Source of the DNA: Acidimicrobiales bacterium
Lineage (GTDB): Bacteria; Actinomycetota; Acidimicrobiia; Acidimicrobiales; JAHEJN01
DNA: 37,331 nucleotides
Direction of reading: 5' to 3'
Assembly: GCA_024638845.1 (NCBI GenBank)
Contig: JAHEJN010000022.1
Span: 4,878 to 42,208, forward strand
Shown: one piece after another, positions 1 through 9,342 of the stretch
How positions within the stretch are numbered: the first letter of the stretch is position 1
Layout of the letters: every line of letters begins with the position of its first letter
The notes under the pieces: generated by a model
Databases searched by the model: none
Seen by the model: only the letters and a program-made list of their open reading frames with translations
What the model was told of the DNA's origin: nothing
Made by a program: the position numbers and the translations under genes

Positions 1-2
1 CC

Positions 3-173
3 GTGACCACGCTTGCCGCCTTCCCCGGCTTCGCCGAGATGAAGCGCAGCCTGCGTGAGAAACCACAGCTCCGGGTGATCGGTGGCATCAGCGACGAGGT
101 CGTCCACGAAGACTGGACCGGCGGCCATCGGCGCGGCCATCTGGCCAGCGATCGGATCTCCGAGGCGCGGTGA
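3..173 (+). CDS. 3' end of an unidentified gene (truncated by window start)
   Basis: An open frame runs from the window edge to a TGA at 171-173, giving about 56 residues rich in charged amino acids (it contains FPGFAEMKRSLREKP). The stop overlaps the ATG of the TetR gene as TGATG, which suggests a coupled operon and supports this frame being coding. The Met-Lys-Arg-Ser-Leu-Arg stretch is vaguely like the C-terminal helix of crotonase-family enzymes, but the piece is too short to assign, and I give no function. Confidence 0.45.
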   Translation: MTTLAAFPGFAEMKRSLREKPQLRVIGGISDEVVHEDWTGGHRRGHLASDRISEAR

Positions 174-757
174 TGGACGCCCGTGAGCGGCTCCTCGACG
201 CGGCAGGTTCGCTCATGCACGAGCGGGGCTACGAGGCGGTCGGCGTGGCCGAGCTGTGTGCCCGTGCCGGGGTGAAGAAGGGGAGCTTCTACCACTTCTT
301 CCCGTCGAAGCAGGCCCTGGCCCTCGAGGTGATCGACCGAACCTGGTCGACGACGCGGGCCACTGTGTTCGCCGACACCTTCGACGTCGACGATCTCCCC
401 GCAGTCGACGCCATCGAACTGTACGGGCAGAGGCTCGCCGAACGACTCCGCACCGGCGCCGACGCCACCGGCCAGGTGAACGGTTGCCGCTTCGGCAACT
501 TCGCGGTCGAGCTGTCGACACGCGACGAGGTGATCCGCGCTCGGGTGGCTGAGGTGCTGGGCGAGATGGCGGCCGTCGTGGGCGACTCGCTGCACCGTGA
601 CGTCGAGGCCGGCCGGCTCCGCCGCGATCTCGACGTCGATGCCGTTGCCGCGGCGGTGATCGCCCACATGGAGGGGCTGATGGTCGTGGCCAAGGCCAAC
701 CGCGACCCCGACGTTCTCGCCGGCCTCGGGGCCACGGCCCGATGCCTCGTGGCCTGA
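173..757 (+). CDS. TetR/AcrR family transcriptional regulator
   Basis: A 194-residue protein of normal TetR length. Residues 1-50 form the helix-turn-helix domain, with the family signature AGVKKGSFYHFFPSKQAL around the recognition helix. The rest is a helical ligand-binding and dimerisation domain with no recognisable specificity. The ATG at 173 is preferred because it overlaps the previous stop (TGATG); a GTG at 170 would add one residue. The EamA exporter starts two bases after its stop, so the two are very likely co-transcribed and the regulator may control the exporter in response to an exported small molecule. That target is inferred. Confidence 0.9.
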   Translation: MDARERLLDAAGSLMHERGYEAVGVAELCARAGVKKGSFYHFFPSKQALALEVIDRTWSTTRATVFADTFDVDDLPAVDAIELYGQRLAERLRTGADATGQVNGCRFGNFAVELSTRDEVIRARVAEVLGEMAAVVGDSLHRDVEAGRLRRDLDVDAVAAAVIAHMEGLMVVAKANRDPDVLAGLGATARCLVA

Positions 758-758
758 G

Positions 759-1679
759 GTGGCAGCCACCGAGTCGGAGCCGGCCCGCGTGGTTCGCGCG
801 GCGAGTGCCGAGCCGCTGTCGGTACGGGCGATGCCCCTGCTCTTCGTGTTCCTGTGGAGCACCGGATTCATCGGCGCCAGGTACGGCCTTCCCGACGCGG
901 CTCCGATGTCGTTCCTCACCATCCGCTTCGTCATCGTCGTCGCCGGTCTGCTCCTCGCCTCGCTGGTCATGCGAGCGCCATGGCCCCAGGGCATCGACAT
1001 CGCCCACGCCGCAGTTGTCGGCGTGCTCCTCCACGGTGTGTACCTCGGTGGGGTGTTCGCGTCGATCGATGCCGGCGTCGACCTGGCCGTCGCCGCGATC
1101 ATCGTCGGGATCCAGCCGATCCTCACTGCGGTCGTATCGGGGCGCGTCCTCGGCGAGCACGTGACCCGCCGACAGTGGGGCGGTCTGGTCCTCGGTCTCG
1201 TCGGCGTGGCCCTCGTGGTCTGGGTGAAGCTCGACGACGGCGGCTCGGTCCGGGGCATGGCGTTCTCCTTCCTGGCGCTGTTCGGGGTGACCATCGGCAC
1301 GATCTGGCAGAAGCGCTACTGCGGGCGGCTCGACATCCGCACCAGTGGCGTGGTGCAGTTCTCCGCCGCGCTGGTTCCGGTGGCGATTCTGGCCCTGTTC
1401 GTGGAGGGGTGGGACGTCACCGTCACCCGCGACTTCGTGTTCGCGGTCGCATGGCTCGTGATCGTGTTGTCCTTCGGCGCCATCACCCTGCTCGCCCTGC
1501 TCCTGCGTCGAGGCACGGCCAGCCGCACGGCCAGCCTCTTCTACCTCGTGCCGGCATCGACCGCGGTCCTCGCGTGGCTCCTCTTCGACGAACAGCTCGG
1601 ATGGCTGACGGTTGTCGGGATGGGCGTGGCGATGGCGGGCGTGGCGCTGGTGAACGCCTCGCCGCGAGTGGCCGGGTGA
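759..1679 (+). CDS. DMT superfamily (EamA) transporter
   Basis: A 306-residue integral membrane protein with about ten hydrophobic segments arranged as two EamA repeats. The first begins at PLLFVFLWSTGFIGARYGLP, the classic first helix of drug/metabolite exporters; the second starts near residue 165. Proteins of this family mostly export amino acids, metabolites or drugs, and the substrate cannot be read from the sequence. The GTG start at 759 lies just after the TetR stop, giving an operon. The stop (1677-1679) directly abuts the stop of the convergent oxidoreductase gene at 1680, with no room for a separate terminator. Confidence 0.9.
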   Translation: MAATESEPARVVRAASAEPLSVRAMPLLFVFLWSTGFIGARYGLPDAAPMSFLTIRFVIVVAGLLLASLVMRAPWPQGIDIAHAAVVGVLLHGVYLGGVFASIDAGVDLAVAAIIVGIQPILTAVVSGRVLGEHVTRRQWGGLVLGLVGVALVVWVKLDDGGSVRGMAFSFLALFGVTIGTIWQKRYCGRLDIRTSGVVQFSAALVPVAILALFVEGWDVTVTRDFVFAVAWLVIVLSFGAITLLALLLRRGTASRTASLFYLVPASTAVLAWLLFDEQLGWLTVVGMGVAMAGVALVNASPRVAG

Positions 1680-4600
1680 TCAGCTCGTGCGAAAGCCCTC
1701 GAGCGCGGCGCTCAGCTTGTCGCGGTACTCGGCGGCTCGGCGCAGCTTGAGATCCTCGTAGCCCCGCACGAGGTCGGGGAGGTTCGCGATGGCGACCGCC
1801 TCGGCGTGGTTCTCGGTGGTGAGCGCCGGATAGACCTCGGCGAGGGCGGCTCGGAACTCGCCGGGCAGCTCGCGCTCGAGTCGACGCATCTCGGTGCGCC
1901 CGAAGGGATCGAGCCGGGTGCCCCGAAGCCGTTTACCCGCCCGGAGCGCCTTGATGGCCGGGGTGGCCCACGAGCCGATCGGGATCTTCTTGTCGAGGCC
2001 GAGCGCCTTCAGCATCGGGGGATGGAGGTGCCAATGGAAGGCGGCGCCGGTCCCGCCGACCGATTCGACGATCTCGTCGGCCTCGGGCGCCAACATGAGC
2101 CGCGCCACCTCGTACTCGTCCTTGTAGGCCATGAGCTTGTGCACCGATCGAGCCACCGTCTCGGTGAAGACCGTGGAGTCGGCCGACACCCGCTGCTCCG
2201 CGTCGCGCGCCCTGGCCACTTCGTCGAGGAAGGAGGACGCGTACTTCGCGTCCTGGTAGGCGACCAGGTCGGCGGTGAGCAGCGACAGCACGTCGCGCAG
2301 TGGTGTGTCGTCGGTGATCTCGTCGAGGCGTCGGGCCAGGTTGCGCGGCAGGTCGCTCGTCGTGGTCCCGACGCCCCGGCCGTCGCCCGGGGTGGCCAGC
2401 GCTTCGACGGCGGCCGCGTCGTGGGCCCAGCGCCGACCCCAGTCGAAGGCGGCCAGGTTGGCGTCGACGGCCACTCCGTTGAGGTCGATGGCCCGCTCGA
2501 TCGACTCGACCGACAGCGGCAGCCCGCCGGCCTGGACCGCAACGCCCAACAGGAACACGTTGGCCTGCGACGCGCTGCCGACGAGGGCATCGGCGAGCAC
2601 CGACGCCTCGACGTAGCGGTTCGAGTCGGCTCGACTGAACGCCGCGAAACGCTCGGCCAAGGAGCCCTGGTCGGGATAGGGCATCTCGGGGTGCGACACC
2701 ATCGCGCCGGTAGGCGTCGGGTGGCTGGAGGCGATCACGACGGTGCGTTGAGGATCGCCGGCGGCGATCGCCTTGTCGCCGGCGGCGGCCAACGCATCGA
2801 AGCCGAGGATCAGGTCGGCCTCTCCGACACCGATCAGGTTCGAGGCGCTCGCCTCCCCCCGTGAGAGGATCACATCGCTCACGACCGGACCGGCCTTCTG
2901 GCTCAGGCCGGTCTGGTCGAGGCCGTGCACCCCCCAGCCGTCGAACATCGCCGCGGTCGCCGCGATCTGGGCCACCGTGACGATGCCGGTTCCGCCGATT
3001 CCCGCCATGCGGACACGAACCAGGTCGACCGAGGGGTCGGTGACCGGATCGGGCACCTCGCCGCCGGGCGTGAGGGCCTCGGTCGATTCACGGGCGCCGC
3101 TCGGATCGACGGTCATGAACGCCGGGCAGTCGCCCTTGACGCAGGAGTAGTCGAAGTTGCACGATGCCTGATCGATCGTCGTCTTGCGCCCGAACGGCGT
3201 CTCGATCGGCTGCACCGAGAGGCAGTTGCTGACATCGCCGCAGTCGCCGCAGCCCTCACAGATCCGGTGGTTGATGACGATGCGCTGACCCGGCATCTGG
3301 AGCTTGCCCCGACGCCGGCTCCGTCGCAGCTCGGCGGCACAGTGCTGGTCGTGGATCAACACGGTGACACCCGGTTGGTCACGAAGGTCTTCCTGGACGG
3401 CCACGATGTCGTCGCGATCGTGGACCTGAACGCCGCTCGGCAGACCGACGCTCTCGTAGCGGTCAGGGTCTTCGGTGGTGATGGCCACCTTGGTCACCCC
3501 GTGGGTGAGCAGGAGCGTCACGAGATCGGGTACCGACATACTGCCCGGCGCATCCTGACCGCCGGTCATCGCCACGGTGCCGTTGTAGAGGATCTTGAAC
3601 GTCATGTGGGCGCCGGCGGCCACTGCGTACTGGAGAGAGAGCTGTCCCGAGTGGAAGAACGTGCCGTCGCCGAAGTTCTGGAAGTAGTGGTCGGTCCCGA
3701 CGAAGGGGGCCATGCCGATCCACACGGTTCCCTCGGTGCCCATCGCGCTCACGCCGGTGGTCTCGCCGACGCGCGCTTCGTCCATGAGCATCGTCATGCC
3801 GTGACATCCGATGCCTGCCCCCACCAGGGCGCCGTCGGGAACCTTCGTGCCCCAGTTGTGCGGGCAACCCGAGCAGAAGAACGGGCTGCGGCTCGTGGAC
3901 AGGGGTATCAGCCGGCGTGCCGCAACCGACTCGGGCTCGACGGGAGCCAGTCGGTCGGCGAGACGCACCGACAGGCGTTCACGCAGGGGCGAGATCATCG
4001 CGTCGGCGTCGAGCATGCCCCACGACGGCAGGAAGGTGCGACCGTCCTCGCTGTCCTTGCCGACGACGCTCGGACGGTCGGGAGTGCCATAGAGCGCATC
4101 GCGAACCAGGGTCTCGAGGGTCGGGTTCTTCTCCTCGACGACCACGATGTCGTCGAGACCCCGGGCGAACTCGCGGACGATGCTGCGATCGAAGGGGATG
4201 GGCATGCGCAAGTGCAACAGACGGATGCCGGCATCGGCGATCGAACGCTCGTCGGGCAACCCGAGACGACGCAACGCATCGAGCATCTGGTAGTAGGTGT
4301 AGCCGGTCGAGATCAGCCCGATCCACGCATCGGCGGGGTTCACTGCGATGCGGTTCAGTCCGTTTTCGACACCGTAGCGCTCGGCCAGGGGCAGCCGAAT
4401 CTCGCGGAACTCGCGTTCGAGCTCGAGCATGCGCGGCCCGAGCAGGACCGCCGACGGCTCACATGCGTAGGGCTTCCCGCCGACGTCGATGGTGGGGATG
4501 ATCGGCTCCTCGTCGATCACGGGCAGGTTCACCAGGCCCGAGCCGTCGGCGACGGCGGTGACGATCTTGAGCGCCGACCACACGCCTGCGGCACGGGAGA

Positions 4601-5171
4601 TGGCCACGGCGTGCAGCCCGAGCTCGAGGCACTCCTGGATCGTGCCGGGAAAGAGCACCGGCATGTGGAGGTCGACCATGGTGGCATCGGATGACGACGG
4701 CAACGTGGAGGACTTCGCGGCGGGATCGTCGCCGACGAGCGCCACGGCACCGCCCTTCGGGCTGGTGCCGGCGAACACGGCATGACGCAAGGCATCACCG
4801 GCACGATCGACTCCGGGGCCCTTGCCGTACCAGAAACCGACGACGCCTTCGTAGAGCGCGTCGGGGCGGCCGGGTGCGAGCTGGCTGCCCATCACCGCGG
4901 TTGCGCCGAGCTCCTCGTTCACCGCCGGCTGGAGCACGACCGCCAGATCGGGCACGAGCTTGACGGCGCGGGCGACTTCGAGGTCGTAGCCGCCGAGCGG
5001 CGAGCCCGGGTACCCCGACAGGAAGGCGGCGGTGTTGCGCCCGGCGGCACGATCGAGCCGCAACTGGTCGATGGGCAAACGGGCCAGCGCCTGGATCCCC
5101 GTGAGCAGAACCTGACCCTCGGTGCGCACGTAGCGGTCGCTCAGTGAGTAGCCGGCGGCGATATCGGTCAT
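1680..5171 (-). CDS. Indolepyruvate ferredoxin oxidoreductase, fused alpha and beta subunits
   Basis: A 1163-residue cytoplasmic enzyme of the long aerobic form that joins the IorA and IorB parts. Family reaction: 2-keto acid (aryl or branched) plus CoA plus oxidised ferredoxin gives acyl-CoA and CO2. The N-terminal pyrimidine-binding region has FLSGYPGSPLGGYD. The thiamine-pyrophosphate region spans about 430-560 with AGIGCHGM and NFGDGTFFHSG. Cysteine motifs near 640 (CEGCGDCG, followed by SCNFDYSC and CPAF) would bind Fe-S clusters. The IorB-type gamma domain begins near 727 with GIGGTGIVTV. The start is set by a strong GGAGGA site just upstream of ATG 5171; a longer open frame to 5315 has no such site and would be unusually long. 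It is monocistronic and divergent from the glycosidase gene, likely serving amino-acid or arylpyruvate catabolism. Confidence 0.93.
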   Translation of the reverse strand: MTDIAAGYSLSDRYVRTEGQVLLTGIQALARLPIDQLRLDRAAGRNTAAFLSGYPGSPLGGYDLEVARAVKLVPDLAVVLQPAVNEELGATAVMGSQLAPGRPDALYEGVVGFWYGKGPGVDRAGDALRHAVFAGTSPKGGAVALVGDDPAAKSSTLPSSSDATMVDLHMPVLFPGTIQECLELGLHAVAISRAAGVWSALKIVTAVADGSGLVNLPVIDEEPIIPTIDVGGKPYACEPSAVLLGPRMLELEREFREIRLPLAERYGVENGLNRIAVNPADAWIGLISTGYTYYQMLDALRRLGLPDERSIADAGIRLLHLRMPIPFDRSIVREFARGLDDIVVVEEKNPTLETLVRDALYGTPDRPSVVGKDSEDGRTFLPSWGMLDADAMISPLRERLSVRLADRLAPVEPESVAARRLIPLSTSRSPFFCSGCPHNWGTKVPDGALVGAGIGCHGMTMLMDEARVGETTGVSAMGTEGTVWIGMAPFVGTDHYFQNFGDGTFFHSGQLSLQYAVAAGAHMTFKILYNGTVAMTGGQDAPGSMSVPDLVTLLLTHGVTKVAITTEDPDRYESVGLPSGVQVHDRDDIVAVQEDLRDQPGVTVLIHDQHCAAELRRSRRRGKLQMPGQRIVINHRICEGCGDCGDVSNCLSVQPIETPFGRKTTIDQASCNFDYSCVKGDCPAFMTVDPSGARESTEALTPGGEVPDPVTDPSVDLVRVRMAGIGGTGIVTVAQIAATAAMFDGWGVHGLDQTGLSQKAGPVVSDVILSRGEASASNLIGVGEADLILGFDALAAAGDKAIAAGDPQRTVVIASSHPTPTGAMVSHPEMPYPDQGSLAERFAAFSRADSNRYVEASVLADALVGSASQANVFLLGVAVQAGGLPLSVESIERAIDLNGVAVDANLAAFDWGRRWAHDAAAVEALATPGDGRGVGTTTSDLPRNLARRLDEITDDTPLRDVLSLLTADLVAYQDAKYASSFLDEVARARDAEQRVSADSTVFTETVARSVHKLMAYKDEYEVARLMLAPEADEIVESVGGTGAAFHWHLHPPMLKALGLDKKIPIGSWATPAIKALRAGKRLRGTRLDPFGRTEMRRLERELPGEFRAALAEVYPALTTENHAEAVAIANLPDLVRGYEDLKLRRAAEYRDKLSAALEGFRTS

Positions 5172-5267
5172 GGTCGGTCTCCTCCTCTCCCCATCTTGGC
5201 GCCATTCGCCCGACGATGTCGGCCTGCCGCGCCGAAACGGGTGTTCAGAGCTTGCCCATCGCTCCTG

Positions 5268-5273
5268 TAACAT
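5268..5273 (+). promoter_or_regulatory. Possible -10 box for the glycosidase gene
   Basis: TAACAT lies 35 bases before the ATG at 5309, in a locally AT-richer stretch between two divergent genes. It fits the actinobacterial TANNNT -10 pattern. No convincing -35 hexamer is visible at 17-18 bp. The only other gene-like signal in the 137-base gap is the ribosome site of the oxidoreductase. Confidence 0.3.
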
Positions 5274-5308
5274 CTTCAATTCACCCGGGATCGTGCCGAA
5301 GGGTTCCC

Positions 5309-6277
5309 ATGTCACTCCGCCTCGACGACCACTGGGTGTGGGACTTCTGGCTGGTCACCGACGAGGACGAGCACCATGTGTTCTTCCTCAAGGCACCCAA
5401 GGCCATCGGCGATCCCGAGGACCGACACTGGAACGTGTCGATCGGACATGCCGTCTCGACCGATCTCGCCTCGTGGAGCGTCGTCGCCGATGCGTTGTCG
5501 CCGTCTTCGTCGACGGCGTGGGACGACAAGTCGACCTGGACCGGCAGCATCATCGGACATCACGGCGGGTGGGTGATGCTCTACACGGGCACCTCGCACG
5601 CCGACGAGGGCCTCGTCCAGCGCGTCGGGCTGGCTACCTCGCAGGACCTGCATGAGTGGCAACGGGTCGCCGATCCGGTGCTGCTGACCGATCCGGAGCT
5701 CTACGAGACGCTCGCCCACGACATGTGGCACGACGAGGCGTGGCGCGATCCATGGCTGTTCCGCGATCCCGACGACGAACACGTGCACGTGTTCCTCACC
5801 GCTCGGGCGAACACGGGCGATCGCTACGACCGCGGCGTGATCGGTCACGCCCGATCTCGCGATCTGCTGACGTGGGAGGTCCTCCCTCCGATCACCGCCC
5901 CGCCCGGCTTCGGCCAGCTCGAGGTGCCCCAGCTCCTCGAGATGAACGGCCGGTGGTATCTCCTGTTCGCAAGTGACCTCGAGACCCAGAGTGCCGAGCG
6001 TCGAGCAACCGGTCCGGGAACGGGCACGTACTACATGGTCGGCGACTCGCCCTATGGCCCCTTCACCATGCTCGGCGACGGTGTGCTCGAAGCCGATGCC
6101 ACCGGCACCACCTATGCCGGCAAGATCCACCACACCGTCGATGGCGTCCCCTGGTTCCTGGCCTGGAATCGCGTGGCCGTCAACGGAGACTTCGTCGGCG
6201 ATCTCGCAGCACCACGCCGGGTCGAGATCGCCTCCGACGGCTCCCTCAGCATCGCAGTTGCGGCGTTCTCTCGATGA
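5309..6277 (+). CDS. GH32-like glycoside hydrolase
   Basis: A 322-residue protein with the landmarks of the five-bladed beta-propeller GH32 family (fructan- and sucrose-cleaving enzymes). The nucleophile region is WVWDFW with Asp12, the RDP transition-state motif is Arg146-Asp147-Pro148, and the acid/base region is Glu205-Val206-Pro207. There is no signal peptide, so it should act inside the cell on an imported beta-fructoside or related sugar. It is shorter than typical GH32 enzymes because it lacks the C-terminal beta-sandwich. An AAGGG site precedes ATG 5309. The stop overlaps the ATG of a small downstream frame. No sugar transporter lies nearby, so the substrate is open. Confidence 0.8.
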   Translation: MSLRLDDHWVWDFWLVTDEDEHHVFFLKAPKAIGDPEDRHWNVSIGHAVSTDLASWSVVADALSPSSSTAWDDKSTWTGSIIGHHGGWVMLYTGTSHADEGLVQRVGLATSQDLHEWQRVADPVLLTDPELYETLAHDMWHDEAWRDPWLFRDPDDEHVHVFLTARANTGDRYDRGVIGHARSRDLLTWEVLPPITAPPGFGQLEVPQLLEMNGRWYLLFASDLETQSAERRATGPGTGTYYMVGDSPYGPFTMLGDGVLEADATGTTYAGKIHHTVDGVPWFLAWNRVAVNGDFVGDLAAPRRVEIASDGSLSIAVAAFSR

Positions 6278-6510
6278 CGGCGTCGACACGGCAACAGATC
6301 GGCGAACATCGGGCCGACGACGTCGACCGGCTTTCCCCGATCGACGATGCCGACGCACTGGCCCCGGCCGAGCTGTTCGACACGAGCCGCCGCAACTTCG
6401 GTGGCACCTTCTCTCCGACCGTGCCCATCGGCATCGACGGCGATCACGTGTGTCTGTCCGTGGTCGATACGGCTAGCCCGTCAGGTCGAGCTGGCCCTCG
6501 CGCTCGATGA
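6274..6510 (+). CDS. Small hypothetical protein coupled to the glycosidase
   Basis: A 78-codon frame starts with ATG inside the glycosidase stop (ATGA overlap). The first ~65 residues have a protein-like composition, including LFDTSRRNFGGTFSPTVPIG. The last part becomes Arg/Pro-rich where it overlaps, by 38 bases, the 3' end of the convergent lipoprotein gene (stop at 6473). I recognise no family. It may be a real coupled gene or the remnant of a longer one whose 3' part was lost when the lipoprotein gene arrived. Confidence 0.4.
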   Translation: MTASTRQQIGEHRADDVDRLSPIDDADALAPAELFDTSRRNFGGTFSPTVPIGIDGDHVCLSVVDTASPSGRAGPRAR

Positions 6511-9244
6511 GCTCGAGCAGGTACTGGTCGGGAGTCGCGTAGAGCACCGAGCGGGCACATTCGGTGTCGTCGGCTCGGCCGCCGTCGCCGACGACGAAGG
6601 GGTCGACGCCGAAGCCCATGTCAGGGAGTCGCAACGGATCGGTGAACACCTCGATGGTGATCACGGTGGCGCCGTCTCCGGTCGGACAGTCGACTCGCTC
6701 GACGAGCCGGGCCCGGGCGAGGACGTCGCGTGGGATCGGCTGATCGCGCAGCGACTGCGGCACGCCACGGAGGCCGGGATCGAGGCTGCGCGCCTGCTTC
6801 ACGACGAGCCGCCCGGGGGTCGCCTCGCCCGAGCGGAGGGCAGGCCAGCCGTCGTCGACGGTCTTGAACTCGAAGTCGAGGGTGACCGTGTCGATCTGCT
6901 GGAGTGGGGGAAGGTCGGCGTTGATCTGCGCCCTCCAGAGCAACGTCACCGACTGCAGTTGGGCGAACAGCTCGGCAACTGCGTCATCGTCGAGCACGGG
7001 CTGGCCCGGGCTCAGCGTCGACGTGGCCCGGCGATCGGTGCGCAGTGAACCATCGGGCAGCTGCGACACCTCGATCACCTCGGGGAGCGACACCTCGGCG
7101 GGATCGGGGTTGGTGACGCTCACCGCCCCGGCCTGCACGTTGATGATCGCCGTCGCGGTGGCGTCGTCGCTGACTCCTTCGAGGAGGGTGAAGGTGGCCA
7201 CGCCGTTGTTGGCTTCGAGCTCGTCGTCGAATCGGGCGTGGACGACCACCGCCATCGCCCCGCTCAGGTGGTCGACGTTCTCCAGTCGACGTTCCTCGAA
7301 CGCCTCGAACCCCCAGTACGAGGCCCAGGTCTTCTTCAATGCCCATTCGACGTCGTGGTCACGGTCGCCCGGATCGGCGGCGGCGGTCGGGTCGAGATAG
7401 CCGGTGTTCGAGTCGTACAGGCCGGCGCCGCTGAAGCCCTCGATGTCCTCGACCGAGCTCGATGACCGGAAGCGCAGACCTTGGCTGTCGGCGTAGTCGC
7501 CGAAGTTCTCCTCGAGAGCGTCGGTGATGGCGTCGAGGACCGCCCGGTCGACGGGTTGATCACGCAGGAGTCGTTTGAAGCCGCCGGAGGCGATGATGTC
7601 GGCCATCGGGGTGCCGAAGGAGTAGGTGTCGATGAAGTCCTGGGCGACGGCACGATCGACGTCGTCGGGGTAGAAGGCCTCGAAGTCACCGAGCCCTTCG
7701 AGCAGGAGGAAGCGGATGCGGGCGTCGGCGACGAAGGCCTCGTTGGCCAGCATGGCGTCGAGCTGGCTCCGCACCATCACGAGATGCTCGACGTAGGGCG
7801 CCACCGTTATCGCGAGCGGCCGGTCCGGAGCGGTGACCCGGTCGGCGGCAAGCAGGGTGAGGAACCCCGCCGCCTTGCCCCCTACGATCGGCCGCCACGG
7901 CTCGATCTCGGCCTCGGAGTCGATGGTGTCGGCCAACTCGTCGAGAGCGACCACCGTCGGGATGTCATCGACGTCGACGGGAGTGACCCCGATGGGCTCG
8001 AGGGCGACGAGCGCCTGCCACTCGTCGTACTCCTCCCGAGAGATCGGCACCACCTCGAGGTGGTCGTCACCGCTGGCTCGCACGACGACGTGGGCGCGAA
8101 TGCGGGCCGCCTGGCGGATGCCGGGATCGTCGAGCAAGCCGCTCTGCGATGCGTTGGGGATGCTGCGGTTGCGAGCCAACAGGTTCACGTGGGCCAGCGG
8201 CGTCTGAGGCTCGGAAGTGAGCAGAGCGCTGGCCGGAGGAAGGTAGTCGGGCACGTTCTCGACGATCACGATGTCGGTGGCGATCGCGTCGGTCAGCCGC
8301 GCTCCGCCTTCCTCCACCAGCAACAGCCGGCCGACCGCGATGCCCTCGTTGTACACCCCGACCTCGCCGGGGGCAACGATCTCGCTGTACCGCACGATCC
8401 GATCGGCATACGGGAGTGCCCCGGCTGCCATCTGCTGAGCCAGGCGTTCCTGGGCGGGGGAGCGCACCACCCATTCCAGCGCGTCGCCGATCTCGGGGGG
8501 AACCGTCGCCGCAAGGCGTTGCATGAAGGCGGCGACGTCGGCCGCGTCGGGCTCGTCGGTGTACTCGAGTTGCACGAGCCAACGCGGGTTCCCGTCGACG
8601 TCGCTCTGCAGATGTACCAGCGAGCCCACCAGGTAGTTGCGCTCGGCGACGTCGAGCGCCTCGTCGTAGTAGTTCTGGGAGAACAGTCGAGGCCGGTCGG
8701 TGTAGCGGCTGTCGGCGAAGTAGAGGTCCAGCGGCAACTCGACGGGGTCGAGGCGCTCGGCCCAGGCGTAGATCTCGTCGATCGAGGCGAAGCGGTTGCC
8801 CGGCACCGGTTCGACATCGATGTTCGGTGCTCGCTGGCCGTTGAGCAATCGGAACCAGTACCACTCGTCGTGCAGTTCGTAGAAACCGCTGTCGAACCAG
8901 TGGATGCGGCCGTCGGGGTCGCCGAGCAGGTCGGGTATCGAGAACTTCACCACCGACTGGCCGTTCACGCCCGACTCGGCGAGCGCGAAGAACTCCGGAA
9001 CGGAGTCGATGGTCGGCACGGTGTGATCGTCGAATCCGTTCTCGTCGACGAACACCGGCACGTCCACCGTGACGATGGGGGTGGGGGTGGATTCGGTGCC
9101 GGTTTCGGGCGTCACTGACGGCGTCGGATCGGCGGGGTCGACGGCCGGCGGAGCAGATCCGGGCGCACCCGTCGCGGCGCATGCGGTGGTCAACACCACC
9201 ACACAGAGCCATGGCACGAGTCGGCGCCCGAAGAGGAGATTCAT
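6473..9244 (-). CDS. Secreted lipoprotein with phosphohistidine-like and PEP/pyruvate-binding (ATP-grasp) domains
   Basis: A 923-residue protein. Residues 1-22 form a lipoprotein signal ending LTTAC with Cys22 as the likely lipidated residue (the -3 position is Thr, slightly atypical). A Pro/Thr-rich linker of about 35 residues follows, typical of surface anchoring. Residues ~285-365 resemble the phosphohistidine swivel domain of dikinases, with TPLAHVNLLARNRSIPN and His352 at the expected place. Residues ~450 to 880 resemble the PPDK/PEP synthase N-terminal domain, with VGGKAAGFLTLLA, a glycine/serine loop RFRSSSSVEDIEGFSGAG at 591-608, and a terminal VKQARS element. The domain order is the reverse of soluble dikinases. 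Similar lipoproteins exist in other bacteria but their reaction is unknown to me. ATP is normally absent outside the membrane, so a phosphotransfer role there is puzzling. Confidence 0.8.
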   Translation of the reverse strand: MNLLFGRRLVPWLCVVVLTTACAATGAPGSAPPAVDPADPTPSVTPETGTESTPTPIVTVDVPVFVDENGFDDHTVPTIDSVPEFFALAESGVNGQSVVKFSIPDLLGDPDGRIHWFDSGFYELHDEWYWFRLLNGQRAPNIDVEPVPGNRFASIDEIYAWAERLDPVELPLDLYFADSRYTDRPRLFSQNYYDEALDVAERNYLVGSLVHLQSDVDGNPRWLVQLEYTDEPDAADVAAFMQRLAATVPPEIGDALEWVVRSPAQERLAQQMAAGALPYADRIVRYSEIVAPGEVGVYNEGIAVGRLLLVEEGGARLTDAIATDIVIVENVPDYLPPASALLTSEPQTPLAHVNLLARNRSIPNASQSGLLDDPGIRQAARIRAHVVVRASGDDHLEVVPISREEYDEWQALVALEPIGVTPVDVDDIPTVVALDELADTIDSEAEIEPWRPIVGGKAAGFLTLLAADRVTAPDRPLAITVAPYVEHLVMVRSQLDAMLANEAFVADARIRFLLLEGLGDFEAFYPDDVDRAVAQDFIDTYSFGTPMADIIASGGFKRLLRDQPVDRAVLDAITDALEENFGDYADSQGLRFRSSSSVEDIEGFSGAGLYDSNTGYLDPTAAADPGDRDHDVEWALKKTWASYWGFEAFEERRLENVDHLSGAMAVVVHARFDDELEANNGVATFTLLEGVSDDATATAIINVQAGAVSVTNPDPAEVSLPEVIEVSQLPDGSLRTDRRATSTLSPGQPVLDDDAVAELFAQLQSVTLLWRAQINADLPPLQQIDTVTLDFEFKTVDDGWPALRSGEATPGRLVVKQARSLDPGLRGVPQSLRDQPIPRDVLARARLVERVDCPTGDGATVITIEVFTDPLRLPDMGFGVDPFVVGDGGRADDTECARSVLYATPDQYLLELIEREGQLDLTG

Positions 9245-9342
9245 CGGGTACTACGACGATCCGCCGGCCCCGATGGTTCCGTGATCTGACGCACACCGAC
9301 AACGGTAGGAGACGGCGCGGCCGGGCTCGCGCAGGGTGGGGT

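Noticed and set aside
170-757. The TetR protein as the regulator of the meta-pathway operons
   Set aside because: It is over 20 kb away, is coupled to an exporter gene, and no copy of the twin palindrome is seen near it.
2925-4694. A 589-codon open frame on the plus strand inside the indolepyruvate oxidoreductase gene
   Set aside because: Its composition is rich in Arg, His, Gly and Asp with no domain pattern, as expected from the antisense of a high-GC gene; the minus-strand frame has clear catalytic and Fe-S motifs.
7481-9118. A 545-codon plus-strand frame opposite the dikinase-domain lipoprotein
   Set aside because: Low-complexity Gly/Val/Asp/Arg composition and no ribosome site; the minus-strand frame has a lipoprotein signal and recognisable domains.
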